From: Paraburkholderia podalyriae | GTDB lineage: Bacteria; Pseudomonadota; Gammaproteobacteria; Burkholderiales; Burkholderiaceae | Assembly (NCBI RefSeq): GCF_014397785.1 | Contig: NZ_VZQQ01000024.1 | Span: forward strand, 1 to 64,000 | Length of the DNA: 64,000 nt | Direction: 5' to 3' | In this document: piece by piece, positions 17,701-25,260 of the stretch | How positions within the stretch are numbered: the stretch's first letter is position 1 | How the letters are laid out: each line of letters opens with the position of its first letter | Notes under the pieces: model-generated | Database searches by the model: none | What the model was told of the DNA's origin: nothing | Seen by the model: the letters and a program-made list of their open reading frames with translations, nothing else | Made by a program: the position numbers and the translations under genes

Positions 17701-17751
17701 TAAGGCTTGCAGAAGGGGCAAGCTCGCCTGGAACGGTCTGGCTGATTTCAC
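14734..17751 (-). CDS. FAD/Fe-S D-2-hydroxyglutarate dehydrogenase family (YdiJ-like)
   Basis: A 1005-residue fused enzyme. Residues ~50-270 form the PCMH-type FAD domain (FLTRGGGTSQNGQ, GGMIANNSCGAHSV). Residues ~280-540 form the oxidase C-terminal domain ending at YGHFGDGCVHARI and SGEHGDGQ. Two 4Fe-4S motifs follow (CIGMGKC...CPSF and CLACKGCKSDCP), then CCG heterodisulfide-type repeats (CCGRPLYDYG, EPGCLSVF, HCHQKS, DTGCCGMAGSF). The architecture matches the E. coli YdiJ D-2-hydroxyglutarate dehydrogenase class, which oxidises D-2-hydroxyglutarate to 2-oxoglutarate. The GTG start lies one base after the stop of the DUF1338 gene, whose predicted product is exactly this substrate. The C-terminal ~35 residues look like an added tail. 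Confidence 0.85.
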   Translation of the reverse strand: MKSARPFQASLPLLQALEAEMRARVRGEVRFDAGSKALYASDASNYRQIPLGVVVPADIEDLVATLDVCRRKDVPFLTRGGGTSQNGQCVNVAVVADASKYVNRVVSVDAKTRTAIVEPGAICDTLRDAAEAHGLTFAPDPATHSRCTLGGMIANNSCGAHSVMAGKTVENVEALEIATYDGARFWVGPTSDAELDAIICEGGRRGEIYRKLRDLRDRYAGHIRDEFPQIKRRVSGFNLDQLLPENGFNVARALVGTEGTCAVTLRAKVRLVHSPACRVLLVLGFKDIYTAADAVPHFNRFSPLAIEGLDRGIIRGLEVRGLKSEEIALLPEGDAWVVLEFGADTVQDALSQAQEADGYFKAGLGGENVTSFVVEQKVKQQKIWSIRETGASAVSLSIDPATPDPIVGWEDAAVDPMRLGDYLRQFQTLVDRYGYETCLYGHFGDGCVHARITFDIRTPEGVLRWREFLRDSAQLVVDYGGSLSGEHGDGQAKAEFLPIMYGPEVMRAMEEFKAIWDPANRLNPGKVVNAYRADENLRMGPSYKPVKLTTKLTFASREGDGLQRAVERCIGMGKCRSLDGGTMCPSFRATREEKYSTRGRAHLLWEMLQGEVITDGWNSREVKEALDGCLACKGCKSDCPTHTDMASYKAEFLSHYYQRHRRPRQAMFMGRIGQWAPLASRFPWLTNLMTSSRFIAPISKWVAGVAPQRDLPLFASKPFRQLADGHRVRDRHPNAKQTGKVILWVDTFNDHFSPQIASAAFDVLTLLGYDVVLPHKRLCCGRPLYDYGLIDQAKALLRRAVDELSEDILLGVPVVGLEPGCLSVFKDELLKQLPQDDIARKLSAQTHLLSDFLAETEFQWPTLDADVIVHGHCHQKSLFGMHGETALLDKLGVRWKLLDTGCCGMAGSFGFNNEHYDLSMKVAEDKLLPLLRAAPPDALIMTNGFSCREQIEQGVKRPVLHIAELALRALRSGHGGRPVSRSSIAGGLTSASNSASFRPMQRDQA

Positions 17752-17752
17752 G

Positions 17753-18781
17753 TTACTTCGCTGCCTTGGCTGTCATCTTGAAGATACCGGTGGCGTTGCC
17801 CGCATCGAAGCGCAGGTCTACCTGCCAACCGCGCTTTGCCTGATCGAATTCACGCTTGCGCGTGATGAACTCATAGAACGAGCCCGGCACCTCTCGGGTA
17901 ATCTCGTCGCCATCGGACGAACGGAAAGCGCGCCGCACTGTATCCGCCCTATAAGCCGTCTGGAACACGCGCCCAGAACGCGAACGTTCGACATCGGGCT
18001 TCATCGGACGACCCTTCGACTTCTCATCCTCCGAAAGGCTGAATACGTCCTCGACACGATCTGTTGCATGATTGAAGGCATTCCCCTCAGTCGCGATCCA
18101 TGCCATCTCCGCCGATTCAAGCAGCAACGTGTCGTAATCCGTCTCTCGTGGAATGGCGTGCTGGCGCGAGAATGCGCCGACGATGACGGGCAGCAACTGT
18201 TCCGCCGCGTCGCCGGGCAACGATCCGTCGCGCTCCAGGTCCGAAAGCTGTGAGATCGCGAGCGCCGTCAACGGATCTTTGGATGAAGCGACGACGTTCG
18301 TCACAGCCTGCTGGAACTCCTTCGAAAAACGCTCCGGGTGTAGCTCACTGACGAAGAACTGGGCGATCTCATCGGGTGCGTCCTCGTGCGCATACGCACG
18401 GCCGGTCATGCCGAGCTTGACGAGTGGATAGCGGCCGTTGAGCCTGAAGCCGAGCGGACGAAGAATCCGAGTGAACGCGGCCTCGCCGGGCGGCAGCGCG
18501 CCGTTGTGGGGCCAGCGCACCGTGCGCAGCGCTCCGTGATCGAAGAACACTGACCCGCCCTTCGCAATCGCTTCCTTCGTGTAGGTGCGGCCGTTTTCCG
18601 ACCGCTGTAGAAGATCATCGAAGAGCGCCATATTCATCGCTTGCGCCAACTCGGCGCGGGTTACAGTGCCTTCTTCCCAGTCGTTGAGAATGGAGGGGAA
18701 ATTGAGCGTGGAAAAAAGGACACGAGTCTTTTCTTCGCCAAGTAGGACATTGAGCAGTCTGGATACGTTTGCGTTGTGCAT
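17753..18781 (-). CDS. DUF1338 2-oxoadipate dioxygenase/decarboxylase-like (HglS)
   Basis: A 342-residue protein of the DUF1338/HglS family, Fe(II) enzymes that turn 2-oxoadipate into D-2-hydroxyglutarate at the end of D-lysine catabolism. The key FFDHGALRTV segment places a metal-ligand His (residue 82) four residues before the substrate Arg (86), the same spacing as in HglS. A second His is in GNAFNHATDR, and a C-terminal Glu is in GSFYEFITRK. The protein is about 100 residues shorter than the ~450-residue HglS/YdcJ enzymes, so it is a compact variant. The start MHNANVSRLL is chosen by similarity. It is followed at once by the D-2-hydroxyglutarate dehydrogenase gene, which strongly supports the role. 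Confidence 0.8.
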   Translation of the reverse strand: MHNANVSRLLNVLLGEEKTRVLFSTLNFPSILNDWEEGTVTRAELAQAMNMALFDDLLQRSENGRTYTKEAIAKGGSVFFDHGALRTVRWPHNGALPPGEAAFTRILRPLGFRLNGRYPLVKLGMTGRAYAHEDAPDEIAQFFVSELHPERFSKEFQQAVTNVVASSKDPLTALAISQLSDLERDGSLPGDAAEQLLPVIVGAFSRQHAIPRETDYDTLLLESAEMAWIATEGNAFNHATDRVEDVFSLSEDEKSKGRPMKPDVERSRSGRVFQTAYRADTVRRAFRSSDGDEITREVPGSFYEFITRKREFDQAKRGWQVDLRFDAGNATGIFKMTAKAAK

Positions 18782-18887
18782 TGATCTATTCTCTTGAACC
18801 CGCCGCCGCCGCGGAGTACGTGTTTGATGGTTTGACTTGGCCCATGGCCTTACTTTCTGCGAAGGGATCCGGCCTCTACGTCGGTGA

Positions 18888-20321
18888 TCAGCTTTTGATC
18901 GTGACGGCTTTGGTAACCAAATAAGGTTCCAACGCCTCAGGACCGCCTTCCGAACCGTAACCGGAATCCCCGACGCCGCCGAACGGCATTTCAGGCCACG
19001 GCGTAGCGCCCTGATTAATCCATAGCATTCCAACATTCAGGCGTTGCGAAAGCTGATGTACGCTCTTCACGCAATTCGTGAATGCGTATCCCGCAAGTCC
19101 ATACGGAAGCCTGTTCGCTTCTGATATCGCTTCGTCGAGGGCATCGAATCCTCGTATCGCAGCGACAGGACCAAATGGCTCCTCATTGAAGATCGCGGCG
19201 GTTAATGGCACGTCGGAAAGCACCGTAGGCGCGAAAAAATTGCCTCGATCGCCGATCTCGTTTCCACCCGTCAACAACCTGGCTCCAGACTCACGTGCGT
19301 TGCTCACGACCTCTTTCATGGCCGCCAAGCGACGCTTATTTGCCAACGGCCCTAGCGACGTGCTTTTTTCCAGACCGTCACCTATTTGCAACTGTTCGGC
19401 ATACGCGACCATCGCAGCCTCGAACGACCCGCGCAAGCTGTTATGCACGAGGAATCGCGTGGGCGAAACGCAGACCTGTCCCGCGTTTCTGAATTTTGCG
19501 GCACCTAAAACTTTCGCAGCCTCCTCGACATCAGCGTCTGCAGCGATGATGACTGGCGCATGACCGCCCAGTTCCATCGTCGTCCGTTTCATATGTCGGC
19601 CGGCCAGACTGGCCAGCTGCTTGCCGATAGCCGTTGATCCTGTGAACGTGACCTTCCGAACTGCTGGATGGGAAACAAGAAACTCAGAAACTTCCGCAGG
19701 ATTCCCGAAGACGAGACCTAAAACGCCCCGAGGAACGCCTGCGTCCGAAAATGCCCGAATAAGCGCCGCCGGCGAGGCGGGCGTCTCTTCCGGCGCTTTC
19801 ACAATGAAAGAGCAGCCCGTGGTCAGCGCGGCCGACAGCTTTCGAGCGATCTGATTAACCGGAAAATTCCAGGGCGTAAAGGCTACGACCGGTCCGACCG
19901 GTTCCTTCAACACGAGTTGTTGAACATTCTGACTTCGCGACGGAACGACGCGTCCATAGACGCGCAAGCCTTCATCAGCGAACCATTCGATGATCTCCGA
20001 CGCCGAGAAGACTTCCGCCCGCGCTTCAGCAAGCGGCTTTCCCTGCTCTTGCGTTAGGAGGGAAGCGATGGTCTCGACGCGCTCCCGCAGAAGCATTGCC
20101 GCGCCTCTCATTATCCTCGCTCTTTCAACCGCTGCGAAGTTGCGCCATTCAGCGAAGCCCGCTTCTGAAGCGGATGCAGCGCGTTCAAGGTCCTCCTTTG
20201 CCGCGCAGGCGACCACGCCAATCCTTTCGCCGGTCGAAGGGCTGATCACATTGATGGTCGCTCCATCAAGTGCGTCACACCAAGTTCCGTTAATGAAAAG
20301 CTTGGTATCTGAATAGGTCAT
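18888..20321 (-). CDS. NAD(P)-dependent aldehyde dehydrogenase
   Basis: A 477-residue aldehyde dehydrogenase with the full set of motifs: FTPWNFPVNQIARK, KAPEETPASPAAL, the FTGSTAIGKQL cofactor loop, catalytic base Glu in MELGGHAP, nucleophile Cys in NAGQVCVSPTRF and EEPFGPVAAIRGF. It resembles the succinate/glutarate-semialdehyde branch. GGAAGG precedes the ATG. It lies directly upstream of the HglS-like and D-2-hydroxyglutarate dehydrogenase genes, so 2-aminoadipate semialdehyde is a sensible substrate in a lysine/pipecolate pathway. That assignment is from context; succinate semialdehyde remains possible. Confidence 0.82.
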   Translation of the reverse strand: MTYSDTKLFINGTWCDALDGATINVISPSTGERIGVVACAAKEDLERAASASEAGFAEWRNFAAVERARIMRGAAMLLRERVETIASLLTQEQGKPLAEARAEVFSASEIIEWFADEGLRVYGRVVPSRSQNVQQLVLKEPVGPVVAFTPWNFPVNQIARKLSAALTTGCSFIVKAPEETPASPAALIRAFSDAGVPRGVLGLVFGNPAEVSEFLVSHPAVRKVTFTGSTAIGKQLASLAGRHMKRTTMELGGHAPVIIAADADVEEAAKVLGAAKFRNAGQVCVSPTRFLVHNSLRGSFEAAMVAYAEQLQIGDGLEKSTSLGPLANKRRLAAMKEVVSNARESGARLLTGGNEIGDRGNFFAPTVLSDVPLTAAIFNEEPFGPVAAIRGFDALDEAISEANRLPYGLAGYAFTNCVKSVHQLSQRLNVGMLWINQGATPWPEMPFGGVGDSGYGSEGGPEALEPYLVTKAVTIKS

Positions 20322-20407
20322 TTAACTACCTTCCGTCATAATGCAGCTCAACGCGACTTTGCGAAGACGCTTCGCGAGTCAACTTGCGACGTCGTTGGTG
20401 ACGCTTC

Positions 20408-20776
20408 TCAGGTGAGAAGAACGTATATCTTTCGAACTGCCTCGGTGACTCTCAAAGTTCCTGAGAAGCCGGCGGGGATAACGCCCGTGTCGCCCTTGGA
20501 GAATTCAGTCTGTGGTGTGGTTTCGCTCTCGAGCGAGAAGGTACCCTCCAGGACGTGGAAGATCTCGTTGCGCTTTGATGGATAGACGAACTTCCAGGCG
20601 CCAACCTCTGCCTCCCAGAAACCGACACCCGGACGTGATGGTTCAAAGTCCACCAAAGGACGGCTGATTCTCTTCGGCCTACCAGCGATTAGCATTTCGT
20701 CAGCGGGATAGCTCATATTCTCCTGCAGCTGAGTCGGGTCGATCTTACAAACCCGTTCGAAAGTCAACTGTTCCAT
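20408..20776 (-). CDS. Cupin-domain protein (DUF861 type)
   Basis: A 122-residue single-domain cupin: RPGVGFWEAEVGAWKFVYPS, then the two barrel motifs NEIFHVLEGTFSLE and KGDTGVIPAGFSGTLRV. This matches the cupin_3/DUF861 group, which includes ureidoglycine aminohydrolase- and EutQ-like folds. Metal-ligand histidines are sparse (one in IFHVLEG), so catalytic activity is uncertain. AGGAG precedes the ATG. It sits between the nitroreductase and aldehyde dehydrogenase genes on the same strand and is probably co-transcribed. The substrate is unknown. Confidence 0.75.
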   Translation of the reverse strand: MEQLTFERVCKIDPTQLQENMSYPADEMLIAGRPKRISRPLVDFEPSRPGVGFWEAEVGAWKFVYPSKRNEIFHVLEGTFSLESETTPQTEFSKGDTGVIPAGFSGTLRVTEAVRKIYVLLT

Positions 20777-20964
20777 AGCTTCTCCTAATAAAAAGCGCTG
20801 TTACGTTGCCCGTGTCATAGGGCAACGCGTAAGAGACGGCGCATGCGGGCCCTTCGGGCACCTTCGTGCTTAGCTGCTGACACCTGGTCTGCACGCCGCC
20901 GCACGCCAGCTCCCATAGCCCGACGAGCCCGCACGCGTGGTTGAAAATGGCGCTTCTAAAACAG

Positions 20965-21567
20965 TTATGTTCCGTCCACAAAACGTCCTTCCGCCGCCAT
21001 GTCGACCAGTGGTCGACGGTCACTCGGCACCTCCTTTGGCTGGAGAAAATGCGGAAGTAGCGCAGCATCCCCAGCCCGACCCACTGCTACGCAAGCTTCG
21101 ATTGAAAAATCGTCTGGAATGCTCAGTTCGCTACGGATGTGGTCGCTGTTGATCCCTGCAAGAGCATGAGCGCCCCACCCTATAAGGCTAGCCTGCAACG
21201 CAAGAAACGCCCAGGCAGCTCCAGCGTCAAATGAATGCGTGGGCAACGATAGTTCCTCATCTTTTCCAGTTATCCGAAATGTCCGCTTTGACATAACCAC
21301 AACGATCGCCGCGGCACGGACTGCCCACGAGCGGTTGAAGTCATTCAAAAACGAAAGAAACGAGTCCCAGTGATCCGTGTCCCGATGGACGTAAACAAAC
21401 CGCCAAGGCTGAGAGTTATAAGAGGAAGGAGCCCAACGGGCGGCTTCGAGAATAGTGAGAACGGTACCCTCATCGATAGGATCCAATGTGAAGGCGCGAG
21501 GTGACCAGCGCTCGACGAACTGCGTATCGATTGGATAGCTAGGTATGCGAAGCGTTTTGATAGCCAT
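20965..21567 (-). CDS. Nitroreductase-family FMN oxidoreductase
   Basis: A 200-residue protein of the nitroreductase fold. RWSPRAFTLDPIDEG..ILEAARWAPSSYNSQPWRFVYV is the FMN-binding N-terminal block, and IGWGAHALAGINSDHIRSEL and VGRAGD form the rear of the flavin site. Members use NAD(P)H to reduce nitro groups, quinones or flavins in the cytosol. It is of standard length for a dimeric enzyme. It lies between the LysR gene and the cupin gene on the same strand. No specific substrate can be inferred; it may be an accessory of the downstream catabolic unit. Confidence 0.82.
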   Translation of the reverse strand: MAIKTLRIPSYPIDTQFVERWSPRAFTLDPIDEGTVLTILEAARWAPSSYNSQPWRFVYVHRDTDHWDSFLSFLNDFNRSWAVRAAAIVVVMSKRTFRITGKDEELSLPTHSFDAGAAWAFLALQASLIGWGAHALAGINSDHIRSELSIPDDFSIEACVAVGRAGDAALLPHFLQPKEVPSDRRPLVDMAAEGRFVDGT

Positions 21568-21717
21568 AGTCAGAGCTCGATAACGATCTATTCGAAACCA
21601 AAAATAGACGCAACATTTGAGACGGATGTCTCAGGAGTCACGCCTGAGTCTTAACCTATTCAAGAAATCAATCGACACCGCCGGTGCCACCCCGGGGTTA
21701 GAAGAGTCTCTGCGGAG

Positions 21718-22635
21718 TCATACAGGAGGTCTGCAAGCTGCGGCCACCTCAGCGAACCATCGGTCACGACACTCCTTCATAAACAAAACAAATGTTCGCC
21801 CTACTTTCGACAACGGGCGAGACCTTGGGTATAGCAGTCCAACCCTGAAGGTAATGCAAGGGTCTACGAGACGAACCTCGACCCGATCAAGGTATCCGTG
21901 AACACTGAATGGATCGATAAGACCGACACCCATTCCCAGTGCGGCCAACTCGCATGTTGAGTGGGAGAACGAGGTATCGACGCGCATGACACGGTGTACG
22001 TCTCGCGATTCGAAAAGGCGATCAACATGCGGCCGGGCTTGATAGTGCGCCGTGGTGGAAATAAACGTACGCCCTTCGAAATCCGTCGGTGAAAGCATCG
22101 ACTTTTCCGCGAGCTGGTCCCCCTTCTTCATGACGGCGTAGTAGGGAACATTACAGAATTCGTCTACTGAAAGGTCCTCGCGGTCGTAAGGTACTTCTGC
22201 AAGGCCAAGATCGATTCGTTCCGTCGCAATCCAGTCTTCCACCTTCGTGGAGCTTTGAACATCCAGTGAGATATCAACGTCTGGATGAGCTTCACAAAAC
22301 CGGGCTATGACTGCCGGCAAAAAAGTTATTCCTAGGGCCGGCATGCATGCGATCGAGACGCTGCCTACGCGAAGTTTCCTCACATCAGCGGCAAGTTCCC
22401 CGATCTTTTGGTACGCACGAAATGTGTTCTCTACTTGCTCGTGGATCATCCTTCCTTCAGGCGTCGGCACCAGCCTGCCAGCAGCGCGGTTGAACAATGT
22501 CACGCCGAGCTCCTTTTCGAGCTCGGTGATCAAGCGACTCACCGATGGCTGAGACAGCCCCAGTAAGTCCGCAGCACCGTTTACAGTGCCGACCATCATA
22601 GTCGTGCGGAATGCTTCAAGTTGCCGGATGTTCAT
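21718..22635 (-). CDS. LysR-family regulator, OccR/NocR-like
   Basis: A 305-residue LysR protein. The N-terminal helix-turn-helix is IRQLEAFRTTMMVGTVNGAA..LSQPSVSRLITELEKELG. The effector domain includes SIACMPALGITFLPAVIARF, DISLDVQSS and ALGMGVGLIDPFSVHGY. The 'FRTTMMVGTVNGAADLLGLSQPSVSR' type of start is typical of the OccR/NocR/LysR-lysA branch that answers to amino acids or opines. It stands at the head of the minus-strand chain running to the D-2-hydroxyglutarate dehydrogenase gene and is its most likely regulator. The effector could be a lysine-pathway intermediate; that is inference. Confidence 0.85.
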   Translation of the reverse strand: MNIRQLEAFRTTMMVGTVNGAADLLGLSQPSVSRLITELEKELGVTLFNRAAGRLVPTPEGRMIHEQVENTFRAYQKIGELAADVRKLRVGSVSIACMPALGITFLPAVIARFCEAHPDVDISLDVQSSTKVEDWIATERIDLGLAEVPYDREDLSVDEFCNVPYYAVMKKGDQLAEKSMLSPTDFEGRTFISTTAHYQARPHVDRLFESRDVHRVMRVDTSFSHSTCELAALGMGVGLIDPFSVHGYLDRVEVRLVDPCITFRVGLLYPRSRPLSKVGRTFVLFMKECRDRWFAEVAAACRPPV

Positions 22636-22834
22636 AGTTTCCCAGTTGATAGCCCACTTTTAACAGCCATCATCTATGTTTCGGACCAGCGTCGCAAGGA
22701 TGTACCGACCATGGTGTTCTGACGGTCGGGCCTTCCTGGTGCTTCGCGGCTGGCACTACTCAATAAAGATTCGGTCACGATGAGCGATTACACTGGCCGA
22801 CAATCCGTTCGACTTGAAGCACCGGCGTCCGCAG

Positions 22835-23335
22835 TCAAATAGTCAGAGGTGCGCTCCGTGCAAAACCGCGTTCGTGCCACAGAAGGCATCCCGCATCAGC
22901 GGTCTCATTAAATGCAATCTCTCTGATCACTCCAACGATGATGGAGTGGGTGAATCCGTCATGCTGATCACTGATTTCACAGTCCAATGCAACCGTTGCA
23001 TCAGCCAGGACCGGTGCACCGGTCACGAGAGATGCCCATTGGTTGGAAGTGAAGCGGGCTTGCCCTTTAGTTTTGCGAAATGTGTCAACGACCCCGCAGT
23101 GCGCTGTCGAAAGGAGATTTACGGCAAAACTACCTGCCCTCAGGATCGCGTCGTGGGACGAAGCGCTCTTGTTCACGCAGACGATGACCGACGGCGGGTC
23201 GTCGGATAGACTGCATACCGATGTAGCGATGAGGCCGACCGGCTTTGCGTCGTGCATTGCGGTAATAACTGTAACGCCGGCAGCGAACAACGACATCGCC
23301 TGCTGGAAGTTAGCTCTTGAATCGATGGTTTGCAT
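22835..23335 (-). CDS. NAD(P)H:FMN reductase (flavin reductase domain)
   Basis: A 166-residue flavin-reductase-like protein: FQQAMSLFAAGVTVITAM, PVGLIATSVCSLSDDPPSVIVCVN and RAGSFAVNLLS, the FMN-binding split-barrel blocks. It supplies reduced flavin to two-component monooxygenases. The gene starts 27 bases after the monooxygenase gene on the same strand with an AGGTG site, so the pair is almost certainly one operon and a functional pair. It acts in the cytosol. No extra domain is seen. Confidence 0.88.
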   Translation of the reverse strand: MQTIDSRANFQQAMSLFAAGVTVITAMHDAKPVGLIATSVCSLSDDPPSVIVCVNKSASSHDAILRAGSFAVNLLSTAHCGVVDTFRKTKGQARFTSNQWASLVTGAPVLADATVALDCEISDQHDGFTHSIIVGVIREIAFNETADAGCLLWHERGFARSAPLTI

Positions 23336-23362
23336 TTGGTCACCTGCCTGGACTATGACGGA

Positions 23363-24688
23363 TCACGCAAGCTTGAAGATGCTGGGTTTGAGGCCAAGGT
23401 TCTCGCGCAGAGTTCGTCCTTCATAGCGATCCCTGAACAACCCGCGGCGGCGCAGTTCCGGGATGAGGAGATCACTAATGTCTTCCATGCCGCCCGGAAG
23501 GATGGCCGGGCAAAAATTGAAGCCGTCGGCGCCATCATTCTTGAACCACTCTTCCATCTCATCAACGATGTCGCTCGCAGTTCCAATCGCGAGGCGTACC
23601 CAGAAAGTCGATGCGACGCGCTGGTAGAGTTGCCGAATTGAGAGTTTCTCGGTACGAGCCATCTCCAAGAGGTTTGATGCGATGCTCCTGAGTTTCTGAC
23701 CACCGATGTCCGGCACCGGCCCGTCAAGCGGATACCCAGACAGGTCGCCCAGTGCGTTATAGAGCGAGGCCAGACCACTCAGCGGGTGGATAAGCTCCTG
23801 AAGCTGGTCGAACCTGTCTTGCGCCTCTTGCCTGGTCTTACCTACGAACGGTGTAATGCCCGGCATGATTAGCAACTCTTCGGGCTCGCGACCATACTTC
23901 GCAAGCCGCGCCTTAAGATCGCCGTAGTAATCTTGCGCATGTTTCAGGTCGTGCGAGTTACTGTAAACCACATCCGCGCATCTAGCAGCAAGTTCACGTC
24001 CGGCCTCGGAAGCTCCGGCCTGCACGATGATCGGCTCTCCCTGCGGTGTGCGCGCCGAATTCAGTGGACCCCGCACCTGGAAGTGCTTGCCCTTGTGATC
24101 AGGAACGTGCAACTTGTCTTCGTGGTAGAAAAGTCCGCTTTCCTTGTCTCGGACGAACGCGTCATCCTCCCAGCTTCGCCAAAGGGATTTGACGACATCG
24201 ACGAACTCGTCGGCTCGTTCGTACCGGTCCTCATAAGCAAGGTTCTCGTTCCTGTTGAAGTTTTGAGCTTCCTCATCTGACCATGATGTGACGACATTCC
24301 ATCCGGCGCGGCCACCGCTGATGTGATCGATCGAAGCGTATTTGCGCGCGATGTGAAATGGTTCGTTGTACGTGGTCGAAGCGGTTGCCACCAGGCCGAT
24401 ATTTGACGTCGTCGCGCCCAATGCGGCGAGGAGTGTGATCGGTTCCAACTCAGCATTCCGCATGTCACGCGCAAGAGATCCTTTCGGATTGTCATTGGCG
24501 CGGATCCCGAGACCGTCAGCAAAGAAAACCATGTCGAGATGCGCTGCTTCCGCCTTGCGGGCCGTGCTCAGGAAGTACTCGAAACTGAGCGCGCCGTCCG
24601 CGGGCACGTCCGGATGCCTCCAGGCGGCCACGTGATAGCCGAGATATCGCATCGAGAGGCCGAGCCTCATTTTTCCGTCTTTGGTCAT
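23363..24688 (-). CDS. FMNH2-dependent monooxygenase, NtaA/SnaA/DszA family
   Basis: A 441-residue bacterial-luciferase-type oxygenase of the NtaA/SnaA/SoxA(DszA) group. It contains AEAAHLDMVFFADGLGIR, ALGATTSNIGLVATASTTYN, HISGGRAGWNVVTSW, the linker segment NPLWRSWEDDAF-like SLWRSWEDDAFVRDKESGLF, and GASEAGRELAARCADVV. ATG 24688 is chosen because GGAG lies 8 bases ahead. Known members cleave C-S or C-N bonds in sulfones, nitrilotriacetate or EDTA using FMNH2 and O2, mostly during sulfur or nitrogen scarcity. The flavin reductase gene follows. A conserved element shared with two other units lies 75-135 bases upstream, so control by a starvation regulator is plausible. Confidence 0.88.
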   Translation of the reverse strand: MTKDGKMRLGLSMRYLGYHVAAWRHPDVPADGALSFEYFLSTARKAEAAHLDMVFFADGLGIRANDNPKGSLARDMRNAELEPITLLAALGATTSNIGLVATASTTYNEPFHIARKYASIDHISGGRAGWNVVTSWSDEEAQNFNRNENLAYEDRYERADEFVDVVKSLWRSWEDDAFVRDKESGLFYHEDKLHVPDHKGKHFQVRGPLNSARTPQGEPIIVQAGASEAGRELAARCADVVYSNSHDLKHAQDYYGDLKARLAKYGREPEELLIMPGITPFVGKTRQEAQDRFDQLQELIHPLSGLASLYNALGDLSGYPLDGPVPDIGGQKLRSIASNLLEMARTEKLSIRQLYQRVASTFWVRLAIGTASDIVDEMEEWFKNDGADGFNFCPAILPGGMEDISDLLIPELRRRGLFRDRYEGRTLRENLGLKPSIFKLA

Positions 24689-24762
24689 TGCAAGCGCTCC
24701 CATTCGTGGACTGTTCCGCCCGAAACATGGCGGTATGGGTGAATATTCGCGCTTCACCGTCC

Positions 24763-24825
24763 GATAAACAATGTCGCCAAAAGCGGCCGACTATTTGAAA
24801 AGTGGATAAGGGTATCCCCCTATTC
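24763..24825 (-). promoter_or_regulatory. Shared upstream element, copy 3 (monooxygenase promoter)
   Basis: Read on the minus strand it runs ...ATACCCTTATCCACTTTTCA, AATAG, a variable stretch, TTTTGGCGACATTGTTTATC. It matches copies at 36952-37001 and 37544-37603. All three point at the next gene start; here the start is 75 bases further on. It probably combines an activator site (ATACCCTTATCC block) with a promoter. Confidence 0.6.
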
Positions 24826-25260
24826 TTCGGGTAAAGGCTAGACGGATGCGGTGTACTGCCTGCAACGCAGCCCTGCATCTCCGGCGGTCTGTGCAGTGCG
24901 CACCGGTAGCCGCCTTATCGACATCGACGTTGGAGATCGACGGCCAAGAAATGCTCGGTGCGCGAGGCAATGAGTTTGCCGAGTGAAGTCTGTCCGTATC
25001 CGGGGAAACCCTCTATACGAATTTCAAATACCAGACCCTTTTTGACGGCATTGTGTCGTTCACGTCGACGGCACACCATCCTACTCATGCCACCCGTGCA
25101 TGGCCCGGCGGCGCAACGAATAACCACCGCAACTGAAAGACACCGATTTCGGCGGCGAATGCCAAGAAGCGATGTCTCTCTCTGCCGCTGCTGTCGCGAC
25201 GCGACGCGCGGCGATACACCCGTTGGGCTGCTCGCCAGCACCGACTGCAAAGGAAACAAG
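24826..25260. other. Divergent intergenic region before the MFS gene
   Basis: About 435 bases between the shared element and the plus-strand MFS start. Short frames on both strands look like noise. An in-frame upstream extension of the MFS gene begins at 24958, but it encodes a hydrophilic, Arg-rich peptide unlike any transporter and is not believed. Confidence 0.4.
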
